Shown: one piece after another, positions 1 through 8,537 of the stretch
Position numbering within the stretch: the stretch's first letter is position 1
How the letters are laid out: every line of letters starts with the position of its first letter
Source: CAYLYM01 sp964387645
GTDB taxonomy: Bacteria > Calditrichota > Calditrichia > RBG-13-44-9
NCBI GenBank assembly: GCA_964387645.1
Contig: CAYLYM010000036.1
Location: forward strand, 1 to 31,238
Direction: 5' to 3'
Length of the DNA stretch: 31,238 nucleotides
Program-made: the position numbers and the translations under genes
The notes under the pieces: model-generated
Databases searched by the model: none
The model's input: only the letters and a program-made list of their open reading frames with translations
What the model was told of the DNA's origin: nothing

Positions 1-516
1 CCCGAAATTAATCAATTTGATGACAAATTAAAACACACTCTGGATGAATATCGCCAGAAGTTTGGTGATGATTATGTGAAAAGAATTCCATCCCGATACT
101 GGATTCATTTTGGTGGACGGGCGCTAAAAACCTTCAGAGAAAAATTTCCTTTGCAACCTCTTCGCGCTATTCTGGAAAATTCTGGCAGATGTCGGGAGCT
201 CACGGATACCACTCATTTTCATGTAGATTTATTTGGGAATTATATCCCGGGATTATGTAGTGGATTGGCTATCCAAATTCAGGATTTGGGAAAACCACTC
301 GATCCGGATAAATATCCGTTTATCAATATGTTATTTTCGGAAGGAATAAAGGGATTCTTAAAATTGGCACAGGAAAGGTATGGATTCATACCGGGTGATC
401 AATATTTTTCTAAATGTGATTTGTGTCTGGAAATTCGCCAATTTTTAGCCAATGAGAAAAGAATTCCATCCCATGAGCTGGAACCGCGAGAATTTTATCA
501 ACATATTGAAGATTAA
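1..516 (+). CDS. C-terminal part of a putative radical SAM protein (partial at window edge)
   Basis: The reading frame is open from base 1 with no in-frame ATG, so the true start lies upstream; the GTG at 76 is probably internal. About 171 residues are visible. A cysteine-containing stretch with the pattern C-R-E-L ... H-F-H-V-D-x-x-G-N-Y-I-P-G-L-C-S-G is followed near the end by K-C-D-L-C. Such H-x-D-x-x-G-N-x-x-P-G-x-C segments and paired cysteines occur in C-terminal auxiliary-cluster regions of SPASM-like radical SAM proteins, and I recall similar tails in uncharacterised radical SAM proteins of anaerobes. The radical SAM core with its CxxxCxxC motif is not in the window, so the family call is inferred from the tail alone. 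The aldolase gene follows 21 bases downstream on the same strand, so the two may be cotranscribed. Confidence 0.5.
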   Translation, partial: PEINQFDDKLKHTLDEYRQKFGDDYVKRIPSRYWIHFGGRALKTFREKFPLQPLRAILENSGRCRELTDTTHFHVDLFGNYIPGLCSGLAIQIQDLGKPLDPDKYPFINMLFSEGIKGFLKLAQERYGFIPGDQYFSKCDLCLEIRQFLANEKRIPSHELEPREFYQHIED

Positions 517-537
517 AAAATAAATCAGAGGTTTGTT

Positions 538-1176
538 ATGGAGGTCTATAAAAAAATCGGTGAACTGAAAGTCGTTCCAGTCATTGCCATCGAGCAAGCC
601 GAGGCAGCCTTACCTTTAGCCGATGCTTTGATCGAAGGCGGCCTTCCGGTGGCAGAAATTACTTTTCGAACGGAAGCGGCGGCGGATGTGATCTTGAAGT
701 TAAAGAAAGAACGCCCGGAAATGCTGATAGGAGCAGGAACGATTTTAACCTTGGAAAATTTAAGAAAAGCTGTAGATTGTGGTGCGGCGTTTGGTGTAGC
801 GCCGGGTTTTAATCCCAGAATTGTGGAAGAATCCCTGAAATTGAATTTCCCCTTTGCTCCTGGCATTATGACGCCAAGCGATGTGGAAGCCGCTCTGAGT
901 TTTGGCTTAAAAGTCCTTAAGTTTTTCCCGGCAGAAGCAGCCGGTGGGACAAAATTTTTGAAAAGCCTTTCGGCTCCTTATGCCCATGCGGGGGTAAAAT
1001 TTATTCCTACCGGTGGTGTTAATCAACAAAATCTATTGGATTATTTGGCGCTTGAAGTTGTTCTGGCAGTTGGTGGTACCTGGATTGCTAAAAAAGATGA
1101 TATCGCAGCCGGGAACTGGGAAAAAATAAAACAGAATTGCCGAAATACTGTTTGTTCAACTTCCCAGAAGCTTTGA
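538..1176 (+). CDS. eda: 2-dehydro-3-deoxy-phosphogluconate / 4-hydroxy-2-oxoglutarate aldolase
   Basis: This is a cytoplasmic class I aldolase that cleaves KDPG to pyruvate and glyceraldehyde 3-phosphate in the Entner-Doudoroff or uronate pathways. The 212-residue length matches the family. The Schiff-base lysine is K128 in the motif L-K-F-F-P-A-E. The general acid/base glutamate is E40 in A-E-I-T-F-R-T, with R44 nearby and T68 in G-A-G-T. These are offset by a constant five residues from the known E. coli Eda positions (E45, R49, T73, K133). The phosphate-binding P-T-G-G-V lies at 157-161. The ATG at 538 is preceded by an AGAGG-like ribosome site. The stop codon lies inside a strong inverted repeat. 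Its neighbour, a secreted glycoside hydrolase on the opposite strand, fits sugar or uronate catabolism, but that link is inference. Confidence 0.93.
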   Translation: MEVYKKIGELKVVPVIAIEQAEAALPLADALIEGGLPVAEITFRTEAAADVILKLKKERPEMLIGAGTILTLENLRKAVDCGAAFGVAPGFNPRIVEESLKLNFPFAPGIMTPSDVEAALSFGLKVLKFFPAEAAGGTKFLKSLSAPYAHAGVKFIPTGGVNQQNLLDYLALEVVLAVGGTWIAKKDDIAAGNWEKIKQNCRNTVCSTSQKL

Positions 1177-1191
1177 GCTTCCGGGAAGTTG
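1157..1191. terminator. Long hairpin spanning the eda stop codon
   Basis: The left arm CAACTTCCCAGAAGCT pairs with the right arm AGCTTCCGGGAAGTTG around a 3-base TTG loop, giving 15 pairs interrupted by one A-C mismatch. The TGA stop of the aldolase (1174-1176) sits in the loop and upper stem. No T-run follows, so classic intrinsic termination is not certain. A second, weaker hairpin (AAGTTCC ... GGAACTT) lies just downstream at about 1198-1220. Both are in the gap between two converging genes, which suits transcript-end protection or bidirectional termination. Confidence 0.5.
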
Positions 1192-1222
1192 CTTACGAAG
1201 TTCCAGGCTTCCAGGAACTTTA

Positions 1223-2881
1223 CTAATCTCCTATCTTTTTAAAGTGGAACATAACCGCCCGTGAAGCTGGTGTGTCAAATTTAAACTTGCCGGTTGCAGC
1301 CGCCGCCATCTGGATCTTTTCTTTTTTAATGAGATCATATTGAGTGATTTGCCAGATGCCTTTTGGAAGATGCGCCTGAATATTCGATCGAGCCTTATTA
1401 GTGCCTAAGATATATTCTTTGTTTTTCCATTCCAGGACCCGGAAACTTTCGGCAATATTTCTAAAAATGCTCAAGCCTAATGTTTTGCCCCAAAATCTGA
1501 GATGCACTGCCGGTGTCATCTTCCAGAAAGTAATTTTTTCATCGACAATTTTTCTAAACCACTGGAGATTGTCAGCAGCGGTGTGTTCTTCGGGCTTAAA
1601 GGCGCCCCAGAAGTAATGGCCTTGTTTGGTTTTGGGATGCTTAAATCCGGTGGTGCCATATCCTCCGCCCAGGAAAACGCCTAAATGAGCCTCAATCACA
1701 TCGGCCTCGCTCCAGCCGTCGCCTTCTCCCTGGTAAGCCAATTCATCGTCAATGACCGGTTTATTGCCGCCTCCAATCCAGTAATTTTTTTCAATAAAAT
1801 CGGCAGCGATGGGTAATAATTTAATTTTATATTGCAAAATGATATGGTCGTTCCAGGGAATAATCGTATTTAAATGAGCATTCCAGTCAGTTGGAGCGGC
1901 ATGAATGCTCACCGGTGTGGGATAGGGTAAATATTGTCGGATTCGATGCCCAAAAATTTTGATTTGTTCAGCGGTAAATTTTGGTTTTTTAATGTTCCAT
2001 TCGTTAGCCAGACAAATCCAGACGTTTGGATAGCTTCCATAGCGAGCAGCGATGTAACGAAGGTATGGCGTACAATCGCCCCCGTTTTCAGCGGCTAACA
2101 ATGCCGAGCGGGAATATTCAGTGTCGGGTCCGTTCAAAATCAGGTCTACAATGAGATCAAATTCGAAAGCTTCTTTAACGGCTAAATCAACCCGGTTATG
2201 AAACCACGCCGGGTTGGGTCTGTGCGAAAAATTGCCATCGTCGGTCGGTTTTCCATTATTGTCAAGAAAAGGTTTCTCTATTGGATGTGGGTATCGATCC
2301 CCCATAATACTAAATCGAATTTTTTTAAAATATCTGCTGTTTTCTTTTACGTCCCGGGCAATAGTACTATGGGTGGGACCATTGTCTCTCATCTCAGAAA
2401 GAAAACTATACATGGTATTCCCGATGATGTATTGATGCGTACCATCTGAACGTTTATACCATCGGCCACCTGCATTTTCTGTATCCACTTCCCAAAATCC
2501 ATGCCGACCGGAAGCGGTACAAACGATGCTGTATCCCTCATTTTGTCCATTGAGTTCATTGCGATTGGACACCGCCTTTCGGAGAATCCATTTTCCTGTC
2601 CGAGTAGGACAGAAGCGAATTTTAAAGGTGTTACCCGTTGTGCCGCCCTTTCCATCACCATCCCAGAATCCGTAAATTCGATAAACCGGTCCGCCGTCTT
2701 CATGTTGCCATTCGGTGTAAAATTCCACGTCTCTGGCAGGTGTGTCGGAAGGACCGAATTGAGGACCTTCGAAAACCACTTCATGAACGGAGTATAACGG
2801 GACATTTTCGGCAGCCATTAAAAAGGTGAAAACAAGTGTAAATACCATAATAAAAAACTGAAATAAATATAAAAACTTCAT
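1223..2881 (-). CDS. Secreted DUF5060/DUF4038-type glycoside hydrolase
   Basis: A likely exported polysaccharide-degrading enzyme of 552 residues. Residues 1-24 form a hydrophobic signal peptide ending near A-A-E-N. Residues about 28-125 look like the beta-sandwich DUF5060 domain (V-F-x-G-P, W and R-I-Y-G-F-W-D-G motifs). Residues about 127-460 look like a (beta/alpha)8 barrel of the DUF4038 type, followed by a C-terminal beta domain. In the barrel, the candidate acid/base glutamate is E294 in I-C-L-A-N-E-W-N and the candidate nucleophile is E380 in V-I-D-D-E-L-A-Y; this NE-plus-later-E layout is typical of clan GH-A. The start has an AGAGG ribosome site about 7 bases upstream. The substrate cannot be read from sequence. 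Next to it are a second, broken glycoside-hydrolase-like gene and a double esterase, suggesting a small plant-polysaccharide locus. Confidence 0.85.
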   Translation of the reverse strand: MKFLYLFQFFIMVFTLVFTFLMAAENVPLYSVHEVVFEGPQFGPSDTPARDVEFYTEWQHEDGGPVYRIYGFWDGDGKGGTTGNTFKIRFCPTRTGKWILRKAVSNRNELNGQNEGYSIVCTASGRHGFWEVDTENAGGRWYKRSDGTHQYIIGNTMYSFLSEMRDNGPTHSTIARDVKENSRYFKKIRFSIMGDRYPHPIEKPFLDNNGKPTDDGNFSHRPNPAWFHNRVDLAVKEAFEFDLIVDLILNGPDTEYSRSALLAAENGGDCTPYLRYIAARYGSYPNVWICLANEWNIKKPKFTAEQIKIFGHRIRQYLPYPTPVSIHAAPTDWNAHLNTIIPWNDHIILQYKIKLLPIAADFIEKNYWIGGGNKPVIDDELAYQGEGDGWSEADVIEAHLGVFLGGGYGTTGFKHPKTKQGHYFWGAFKPEEHTAADNLQWFRKIVDEKITFWKMTPAVHLRFWGKTLGLSIFRNIAESFRVLEWKNKEYILGTNKARSNIQAHLPKGIWQITQYDLIKKEKIQMAAAATGKFKFDTPASRAVMFHFKKIGD

Positions 2882-3015
2882 AGCTCGCCTCTTTTTTACA
2901 AAAAGTTGTTTTTAGGATGTGTTTGCATATTTCAAATCGCTGTTACGGTTTTCCAAAAATTTTTTAAATTTAATGATTAAATTGCATTCACTCAATATGA
3001 AATCATCCCATGGCA

Positions 3016-3779
3016 TTATTGGATTTCATATCGATACAACGCAAAAGAAAATTCTTCTGGCAGGGAGAATGTTACATATCTCATCGAATCTACCCTGGCA
3101 GAAAAATCCTGTCCGTAACCAAGAATATGCTGGCAGCTAATTGTTTTACCGGCAAGGCTCCACAATTTTAACCGGGCAGTTCTGTTCAGATTTTTCTCAC
3201 GAAAGACCAGAAGGTAACCCAAATCACCTTTCAGGGGCAGTTTTTCCAGCACTGGTCTTTAAATAACCGTGATTGATGGAAATAATGTGACGCAAATCTT
3301 ACGGCGATGTGGCTTCCTTAGCCCATGTATCCGATGCTTCACCGCTTATGTAATAATCACAGGCAATTGGTGGATAGCCAGGGTAAATCCGGAAGATGCG
3401 TTTAATTTCCAGATTCCCCAGTTGACAGATAATTTCTACCCCAAGATGAGCAAGTTTTATGGGATTTTCTTCCTTTTTGATATTTAGTTTTCCCTGCGAA
3501 GAATGTGTAGTCACGCCCGGGATGACAAAGTCCGGTTTTTTCCTAAAAAGCTCAAAATCATACCCGCTCACTTTGTTTTTTAAGCAGATGGTTATCAGGT
3601 TCCCTTTATTCCATTGAAATTGATGAATTATTCTGTTGTTTTTCAGGGTTAAAATACTATCCCTATCCAGATGCACGTGACAATCTTTAAAAAACGCTTC
3701 CTGGGAAAAAACTAAAGATAATAAAAATGGAAAAGATCAAAGAAATTAAAAGGAGTTAGTGGATACTTTTTTTTTCCAT
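3016..3779 (-). pseudogene. Decayed glycoside-hydrolase-like gene with catalytic middle deleted
   Basis: Three remnants in the same direction read as one broken gene. (a) At 3779-3700 an ATG frame begins a hydrophobic leader, but it hits a TAA after seven codons and the leader continues in the next frame (P-F-L-L-S-L-V-F-S-Q-E-A), so there is a stop plus a frameshift. (b) About 3705-3299 encodes roughly 130 residues resembling the N-terminal beta-sandwich of a secreted glycoside hydrolase, ending abruptly in A-K-E-A-T-S-P and a stop. (c) 3270-3016 encodes about 80 residues resembling the C-terminal beta domain (G-Y-L-L-V-F-R-E and F-S-L-P-E-E-F-S-F-A-L-Y-R-Y-E-I). Only some 40 bases separate b and c, so the several hundred residues of an expected catalytic barrel are missing. 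A GH36/GH27-like alpha-galactosidase ancestor is a guess. Confidence 0.6.
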
Positions 3780-4084
3780 TCTAATTTTTTCCATTTCTTT
3801 AGTACAAATTAGTCCATTGAGTTGACTCTGTTCTTTTTCTCTAAAATTTATTATTTTCTTAAAACTTCGAAAAATTATAGAATGACGAATAAAAATTTAT
3901 GGCTATTTTATGAAGGATCTTTGTATCTTTATGTTTTTATTTAAAAGCTTTCTATTTTATAGTATTCTCACTATTGGTTGTTTTATAGTATGTTAAATCA
4001 ATAATATAAATTGAAACCAAAAGAATATCTTTTGATAGATTTTTTGTTTGTTTTGTATAAGCCAATTTCGTAGGGTAATTTTGT
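3780..4084. other. AT-rich gap, no gene seen
   Basis: This T-rich spacer lies between the esterase stop and the upstream side of the broken glycoside-hydrolase gene. Short frames in it have no ribosome site and no recognisable protein features. It may hold the lost promoter of the pseudogene. Confidence 0.5.
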
Positions 4085-5836
4085 TTATTTCCTGAAAGCT
4101 TTCTGGTAAAATTCAAAAGGATTGCCATCCCAATTGGCATAAAGCTGGCTGAAATTATGTTTAGCATTCTTAACGATGCCAAATTCATGTGGAATCTGAA
4201 GCTTCTCTAATATATGATGATAAACCAAATTTTTTTCTTTTAATACATCTTTTTCTCCAACAAAAATTCTGATATAAGTATGTTTCCGGTACTTTTTTGC
4301 GTAATCCTGGACAATTGTCCAGGGGGATGATTTCGCACAGGCTTCTAAATCATTATTGAAAACTTCTTCAAAAATTTCAGGTCGATGATTTTTTAAAAAT
4401 TCAGGTTTATGCAGCGCTCCGCTTAAAATGGAGACGGCACCAAAAAGTTCAGGATATTTGAATCCCAGCCTGGCCGCGCCATATCCACCCATAGAAAATC
4501 CTTCAATTGCCCGTTTTTCACGTTTGGGGATGGTTCGATAGGTGGCATCCACATGAGGAATCAGGTCTTGAATAATAACTGTTTCAATGGGGAACTGTCC
4601 TGAATGGTCGTCACAGTACATACTACTTTGAATTCCATTTACTCCAATAACGATCATTGCTGGACAGTTACCTGCTTTAATAGCTTTGTCAGTTAGTTGC
4701 ATGAATTTCCAGGCAGCATCTGGATTACCATTTCGTCCTGGAAGCCAATAAACAACTGGATAGTGTTTTGTCTGGTCTTTTTCGTATCCTGGCGGTAGAT
4801 AAACCATGTATCCATAATCCTGGTTGATGGTTTGACTACGAAATCTTTTGTATTGAATGTTTTCCGGAATAGAGAAATAGGTATAGGTCCATCGACGACG
4901 AGGTTGAGAACGAATAGGTGGGACTTTTTTGGGGTTTTGAATGAGATGTTTTGTAAAGAAACTTTCTACTTTAGTAATTTGAGCATCCCAACCTTTTCCA
5001 CCATGCTCCAAACCTTTAATTATCATAAGTTCAGCTTTAACACCTGCTTTTTGTAATGCTTGATACAGAAGCTTACTTTGGCCCGGGATTACTTTTCTGT
5101 CGTTCGCTCCATGCATAATAAGAAAAGGTGGATTTTCCGGATGGACATACGTTATTGGATTCGCCAACGCAACTTGATCGGGATACTTCTGAATTGGCCC
5201 ACCGATTAGACATGATTCGGGAGAATCCGGTGCGTTATGATTAATCTTCCCTGGAATGTCATTCATTCTTAAGAAATCGGTAGGACCGTACCAGTCGCAT
5301 ACCGCCTGAACCCTGCTGGAATATTCCAGATAATCCCCTTGTTCCCACTCAGGTTTATCTTCGGCAGTTCCAAGCAGTGCCACCAGATGCCCCCCAGCGG
5401 AGGATCCCCATACGCCGAATCGCTCTGGATTTAAATTATATTTTCGAGCATGGGCACGTAACCAGCGTATGGCTGCCTTGCAATCGATAATTTGAGCCGG
5501 GAATATAGCTTCCTGACTCAACCGGTAATTTATGCTGGCCAGGGCAAAACCTTTGCCCAGAAGATGTTGGGCAAATTTAATTCTACTTTTATCCCCAGAT
5601 CGCCAGCCACCACCGTGAATCCAAATGACTAAAGGTGTTGGTTTTTTTGCATCTTTCACCCAATAGAGATCGAGCTTAAGTTCTTTACCATTGATCGTTG
5701 AATAGACTATATCCTTTTCAATAATATATCCATCTGGTACCGTAATTGATTTTTGAGAATAAACAATTACTACGAATAGCAATAAGATTAGGTAAAAGGA
5801 AAATTTGAAAATGAATATGTTAGAATTGTTTTTCAT
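4085..5836 (-). CDS. Secreted tandem esterase: BD-FAE/HSL-like domain fused to CE1/esterase D-like domain
   Basis: A 583-residue exported protein with two alpha/beta-hydrolase domains. A hydrophobic leader lies at about 10-27. Domain 1 (about 35-300) has the oxyanion motif H-G-G-G-W at 74-78, nucleophile S146 in G-S-S-A-G-G, and candidate D246 and H278 (L-E-H-G-G). Domain 2 (about 320-583) has nucleophile S448 in G-F-S-M-G-G-Y-G, candidate D530 and H560 (A-K-H-N-F), as in feruloyl/acetyl-xylan-type CE1 and esterase D proteins. Both triads look complete. The likely role is removing acyl or feruloyl side groups from plant polysaccharide, with the substrate inferred. The start was set at the ATG at 5836 because a GGAGG lies 8 bases upstream; the longer frame opening with TTG at 5851 would begin inside that ribosome site. 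Confidence 0.87.
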   Translation of the reverse strand: MKNNSNIFIFKFSFYLILLLFVVIVYSQKSITVPDGYIIEKDIVYSTINGKELKLDLYWVKDAKKPTPLVIWIHGGGWRSGDKSRIKFAQHLLGKGFALASINYRLSQEAIFPAQIIDCKAAIRWLRAHARKYNLNPERFGVWGSSAGGHLVALLGTAEDKPEWEQGDYLEYSSRVQAVCDWYGPTDFLRMNDIPGKINHNAPDSPESCLIGGPIQKYPDQVALANPITYVHPENPPFLIMHGANDRKVIPGQSKLLYQALQKAGVKAELMIIKGLEHGGKGWDAQITKVESFFTKHLIQNPKKVPPIRSQPRRRWTYTYFSIPENIQYKRFRSQTINQDYGYMVYLPPGYEKDQTKHYPVVYWLPGRNGNPDAAWKFMQLTDKAIKAGNCPAMIVIGVNGIQSSMYCDDHSGQFPIETVIIQDLIPHVDATYRTIPKREKRAIEGFSMGGYGAARLGFKYPELFGAVSILSGALHKPEFLKNHRPEIFEEVFNNDLEACAKSSPWTIVQDYAKKYRKHTYIRIFVGEKDVLKEKNLVYHHILEKLQIPHEFGIVKNAKHNFSQLYANWDGNPFEFYQKAFRK

Positions 5837-6683
5837 CGTCCAAGCCTCCAATATATTTTTCTTTGATCATTTTAGAAAAATCAAAAGATTGAAGTGGAGA
5901 TGATTGAATATTTTATTTAAATACTTACTTTGAGTTTATTTCAATTCTATTTTCAATTTAATTTATTTTAACTTAATTATCGCATTAAATCAATAGTCGA
6001 TTGTATTTAAAATAAATTTAAGCAGAAAAATTCTTTAATGTTCTAAGAATAAGAATACATGGTGGGTTGTAAAATTTTTTAAAATTTTTTGAGTACAACT
6101 ATATTTTTATAAAATAATGAATATATATTCCATTAGGATGATTTTAACATGAAAGTTGATTGTAATTTTAAAATTTATTTTTTAACAAAATTACTGCTTG
6201 AGTAATGCCACTTCCTTATCGAATTTAATTATCATGGAGTAATTTAGAATTTTTACCTGCTTTGAGTGAGATTTCTTATTAAAGATGAAAAATTGAAAAA
6301 AATATTGCAAATTATCCAGTTTTTCATTTTCTTAACTTTTTATTTTAATGTATTTGAAATTAGATACAATTATCGTACTTTAAAATGTATAAAATATCAT
6401 AATATATAATTTTTCTTAAATGTAAGAAATCAGAAGGTTATTTAAATTGGATCGAATATTTAAAAGTCATCAATTAAGAAATGGTGTGTAAAAGAAATTT
6501 ACAGATAATTCTTGTTGTGTTTTTTTATGATTCAAAGTTAGAGTATATGGAATTTTATTTTACATTTAATGACTAATTTTGCTTTAGGAGATTTACAAAA
6601 TTTAATGTAAATTATGGATGTTTATGGTAAAAATATTTTCTTTAAAAATAAATTCAATAAAAGGAAAAGCAGGAGGAAAAAAG
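5837..6683. other. Long AT-rich divergent intergenic region
   Basis: About 850 bases separate the divergent esterase and fructose-bisphosphate aldolase genes. No convincing reading frame, tRNA or structured RNA was seen. A perfect tandem copy of the 10-mer AAAATTTTTT lies at 6071-6090. Promoters for both flanking genes must lie here, but none could be picked out confidently against the AT background. Confidence 0.5.
6071..6090. repeat. Tandem 10-mer AAAATTTTTT x2
   Basis: Two perfect adjacent copies of AAAATTTTTT within the AT-rich divergent region. A-tract/T-tract phasing at helical repeat length can bend DNA. A chance occurrence in such AT-rich sequence is also possible. Confidence 0.5.
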
Positions 6684-7757
6684 ATGGCCAAAATTTTAGA
6701 TGTGGTGAAACCTGGCGTGGTAACCGGTGATGGCGTTCAAAAAATTTTTCAAATTGCTAAAGAAGAAGGATTTGCCTTACCGGCTGTTAATGTTGTGGGA
6801 ACAGATTCTGTGAATGCGGTATTAGAAGCAGCCCATGCGGTGAATTCCCCGGTGATTATTCAGTTTTCCAACGGAGGCGCTTCCTTTTACGCTGGTAAAG
6901 GTATTCCCGACGCTAAAAGAGGGGCAGTTTTGGGAGCTATTTCCGGTGCACAGCATATTCATTTATTAGCCGAAGCCTATGGTGTTCCGGTGATTTTACA
7001 CACCGATCACGCCGCACGGAAACTTTTGCCTTGGGTCGATGCGCTTCTGGAAGCTGGAGAAGAACACTATGAAAAATATGGAAAACCATTATTCAGTTCT
7101 CATATGCTAGATCTCTCAGAAGAACCTTTAGAAGAAAATATTGCAACTTGTGAGAAATATTTAGAACGGATGAAAAAAATTGGTATGACCCTGGAAATTG
7201 AGTTAGGGGTTACTGGTGGCGAGGAAGATGGTGTTGATCATACGGGTATTGAAAATTCCCGGCTTTATACACAACCCGAAGAAGTGGCTTTCGCTTACGA
7301 GCGTTTGAGCAAAATTGGAGATAACTTTACTGTGGCTGCGGCCTTTGGAAATGTCCACGGCGTTTATAAACCGGGAAATGTGGTATTGAAACCGATTATT
7401 CTGAAGAATTCCCAGGAATATATTCAGAAAAAATTCAATACTGGTCCTAAACCGGTAAGCTTTGTTTTCCATGGTGGTTCGGGATCTTCACTTGAAGAGA
7501 TACGAGAGGCTGTTTCTTACGGCGTGGTGAAGATGAACATTGATACTGATACGCAGTGGGCTTTCTGGAAGGGCGTAAAAGAATATTATGAGAAATATAA
7601 GGATTATTTGCAAGGCCAGATCGGTAACCCGGAAGGCGAAGACAAACCGAATAAAAAATATTATGATCCGCGTAAATGGCTGCGCGAAGGCGAAGTCTCC
7701 ATGGTCGAGCGCGTTAAGGTGGCCTTCGAAGAGCTGAACTGTGTCAATCGTTGCTAA
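6684..7757 (+). CDS. fba: Fructose-bisphosphate aldolase, class II
   Basis: A zinc-dependent cytoplasmic aldolase that interconverts fructose 1,6-bisphosphate with dihydroxyacetone phosphate and glyceraldehyde 3-phosphate in glycolysis and gluconeogenesis. The chosen protein has 357 residues, close to the 359 of E. coli FbaA, and resembles that longer class IIA type. The motif H-T-D-H-A at 106-110 gives the catalytic aspartate D108 and zinc ligand H109. G-G-E-E-D-G-V-D, A-F-G-N-V-H-G-V-Y-K-P-G, F-H-G-G-S-G-S-S and N-I-D-T-D-T-Q-W supply further metal and phosphate ligands. The start at 6684 is preceded by a perfect AGGAGG at 6671-6676, 7 bases away. An open frame extends 22 codons further upstream but has no ribosome site and is not family-like. 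A strong terminator follows, so this is probably a single-gene transcript. Confidence 0.96.
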   Translation: MAKILDVVKPGVVTGDGVQKIFQIAKEEGFALPAVNVVGTDSVNAVLEAAHAVNSPVIIQFSNGGASFYAGKGIPDAKRGAVLGAISGAQHIHLLAEAYGVPVILHTDHAARKLLPWVDALLEAGEEHYEKYGKPLFSSHMLDLSEEPLEENIATCEKYLERMKKIGMTLEIELGVTGGEEDGVDHTGIENSRLYTQPEEVAFAYERLSKIGDNFTVAAAFGNVHGVYKPGNVVLKPIILKNSQEYIQKKFNTGPKPVSFVFHGGSGSSLEEIREAVSYGVVKMNIDTDTQWAFWKGVKEYYEKYKDYLQGQIGNPEGEDKPNKKYYDPRKWLREGEVSMVERVKVAFEELNCVNRC

Positions 7758-7776
7758 TCGGTGATGATACTTGAAG

Positions 7777-7812
7777 AACCCTCTGGGACTAAAAGATTCC
7801 AGAGGGTTTTTT
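7777..7812 (+). terminator. Intrinsic terminator after fba
   Basis: A 10-bp perfect stem, AACCCTCTGG at 7777-7786 with CCAGAGGGTT at 7799-7808, encloses a 12-base loop and runs into a T-tract (7807-7812). It starts about 20 bases after the aldolase stop, a textbook Rho-independent terminator. Confidence 0.9.
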
Positions 7813-7986
7813 GTCTTATGAAAGTGCATTTCAATATACCCGAATTTCACGGAATATATCTAAAAATGGTACATGAAAAATGAAATTTTACGATTAACGG
7901 TAATATTGGTACCAAGTTCGATTATAATTGTTTCATGTAAATCTTTTGGGATAAGTTTTTATAAGAAGGATGATGATTATGGGTTT

Positions 7987-8537
7987 TCAAGAAGCATCTT
8001 CATCAATAAGAATAACTTTTACAGGAACAGCCGGAAAATGACGTTTTAACCTCTCTATGTCGTAAATAAGTTGCTCTCCGTATGAGACTCCCGTCGACAT
8101 TTGCTTTTTAATTCATGACAGGGAACAATTTCTACACCGACATCGGCTTTATTCTCATTAAAAAAATACTGAAACTTAGCCATATCATAAAACATGAAAG
8201 CATACTTTCCAAACTGGACTTCAACCAATACTCGATCTTTTACGAAATCAATTTGTTTAAAAGCACCTTTAATTTCTGTAGTATATTGAGGAATGGTAAT
8301 GGTATATCTATCTTTTAATTCTTTATAGCCTTTATCTACGAAATATTTTTTGAATTGTTGATTTAATTTCTTAGGAGAGAATAGTACTTTACCTTTCTTG
8401 GTCTTTTCTTTGCTAATTTTTGTTTTCTCTGCAAAGACTTTCGAAATGACATCATATATTTCTTTCTCAATCTCAGGATAATGCACTTTTAAAATCTCTG
8501 CTCCGCCCAAATGTGAATACTCGTAAACAATTTTCAT
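7987..8537 (-). pseudogene. BglII/BstYI-family type II restriction endonuclease, frameshifted near C-terminus
   Basis: The frame from ATG at 8537 reads 160 residues to a stop at 8055. It contains D97, E106 and Q108 in I-D-F-V-K-D-R-V-L-V-E-V-Q, the same 9- and 2-residue spacing as the BglII catalytic residues D84, E93 and Q95. The last residues (about 145-160) do not look like the family. Reading in the -1 frame from about 8101 instead gives M-S-T-G-V-S-Y-G-E-Q-L-I-Y-D-I-E-R-L-K-R and continues to a stop at 7987-7989; this is the expected family C-terminus. A single lost base near 8100-8112 would explain it. The restored length would be about 183 residues, somewhat shorter than the roughly 200-223 of BstYI/BglII. 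The start overlaps the methyltransferase stop (ATGA). It may be a natural mutation or a sequencing error; the A-rich site is not a convincing programmed slippery sequence. Confidence 0.8.

Noticed and set aside
546..866. 106-residue open frame on the minus strand inside the aldolase gene
   Set aside because: It lies wholly inside a well-supported KDPG aldolase and shows no protein features.
2389..2805. 138-residue minus-strand frame inside the glycoside hydrolase
   Set aside because: Same strand but different frame within a gene whose own frame carries all family motifs; a shadow.
3952..4188. 78-residue minus-strand frame overlapping the esterase end
   Set aside because: It overlaps the esterase coding end in another frame and continues into AT-rich non-coding sequence, with no motifs.
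8101..8112. Programmed -1 frameshift site in the endonuclease
   Set aside because: The A-rich stretch does not form a good slippery heptamer (the second codon would be AGC), and no obvious downstream pseudoknot was seen; mutation or sequencing error is simpler.
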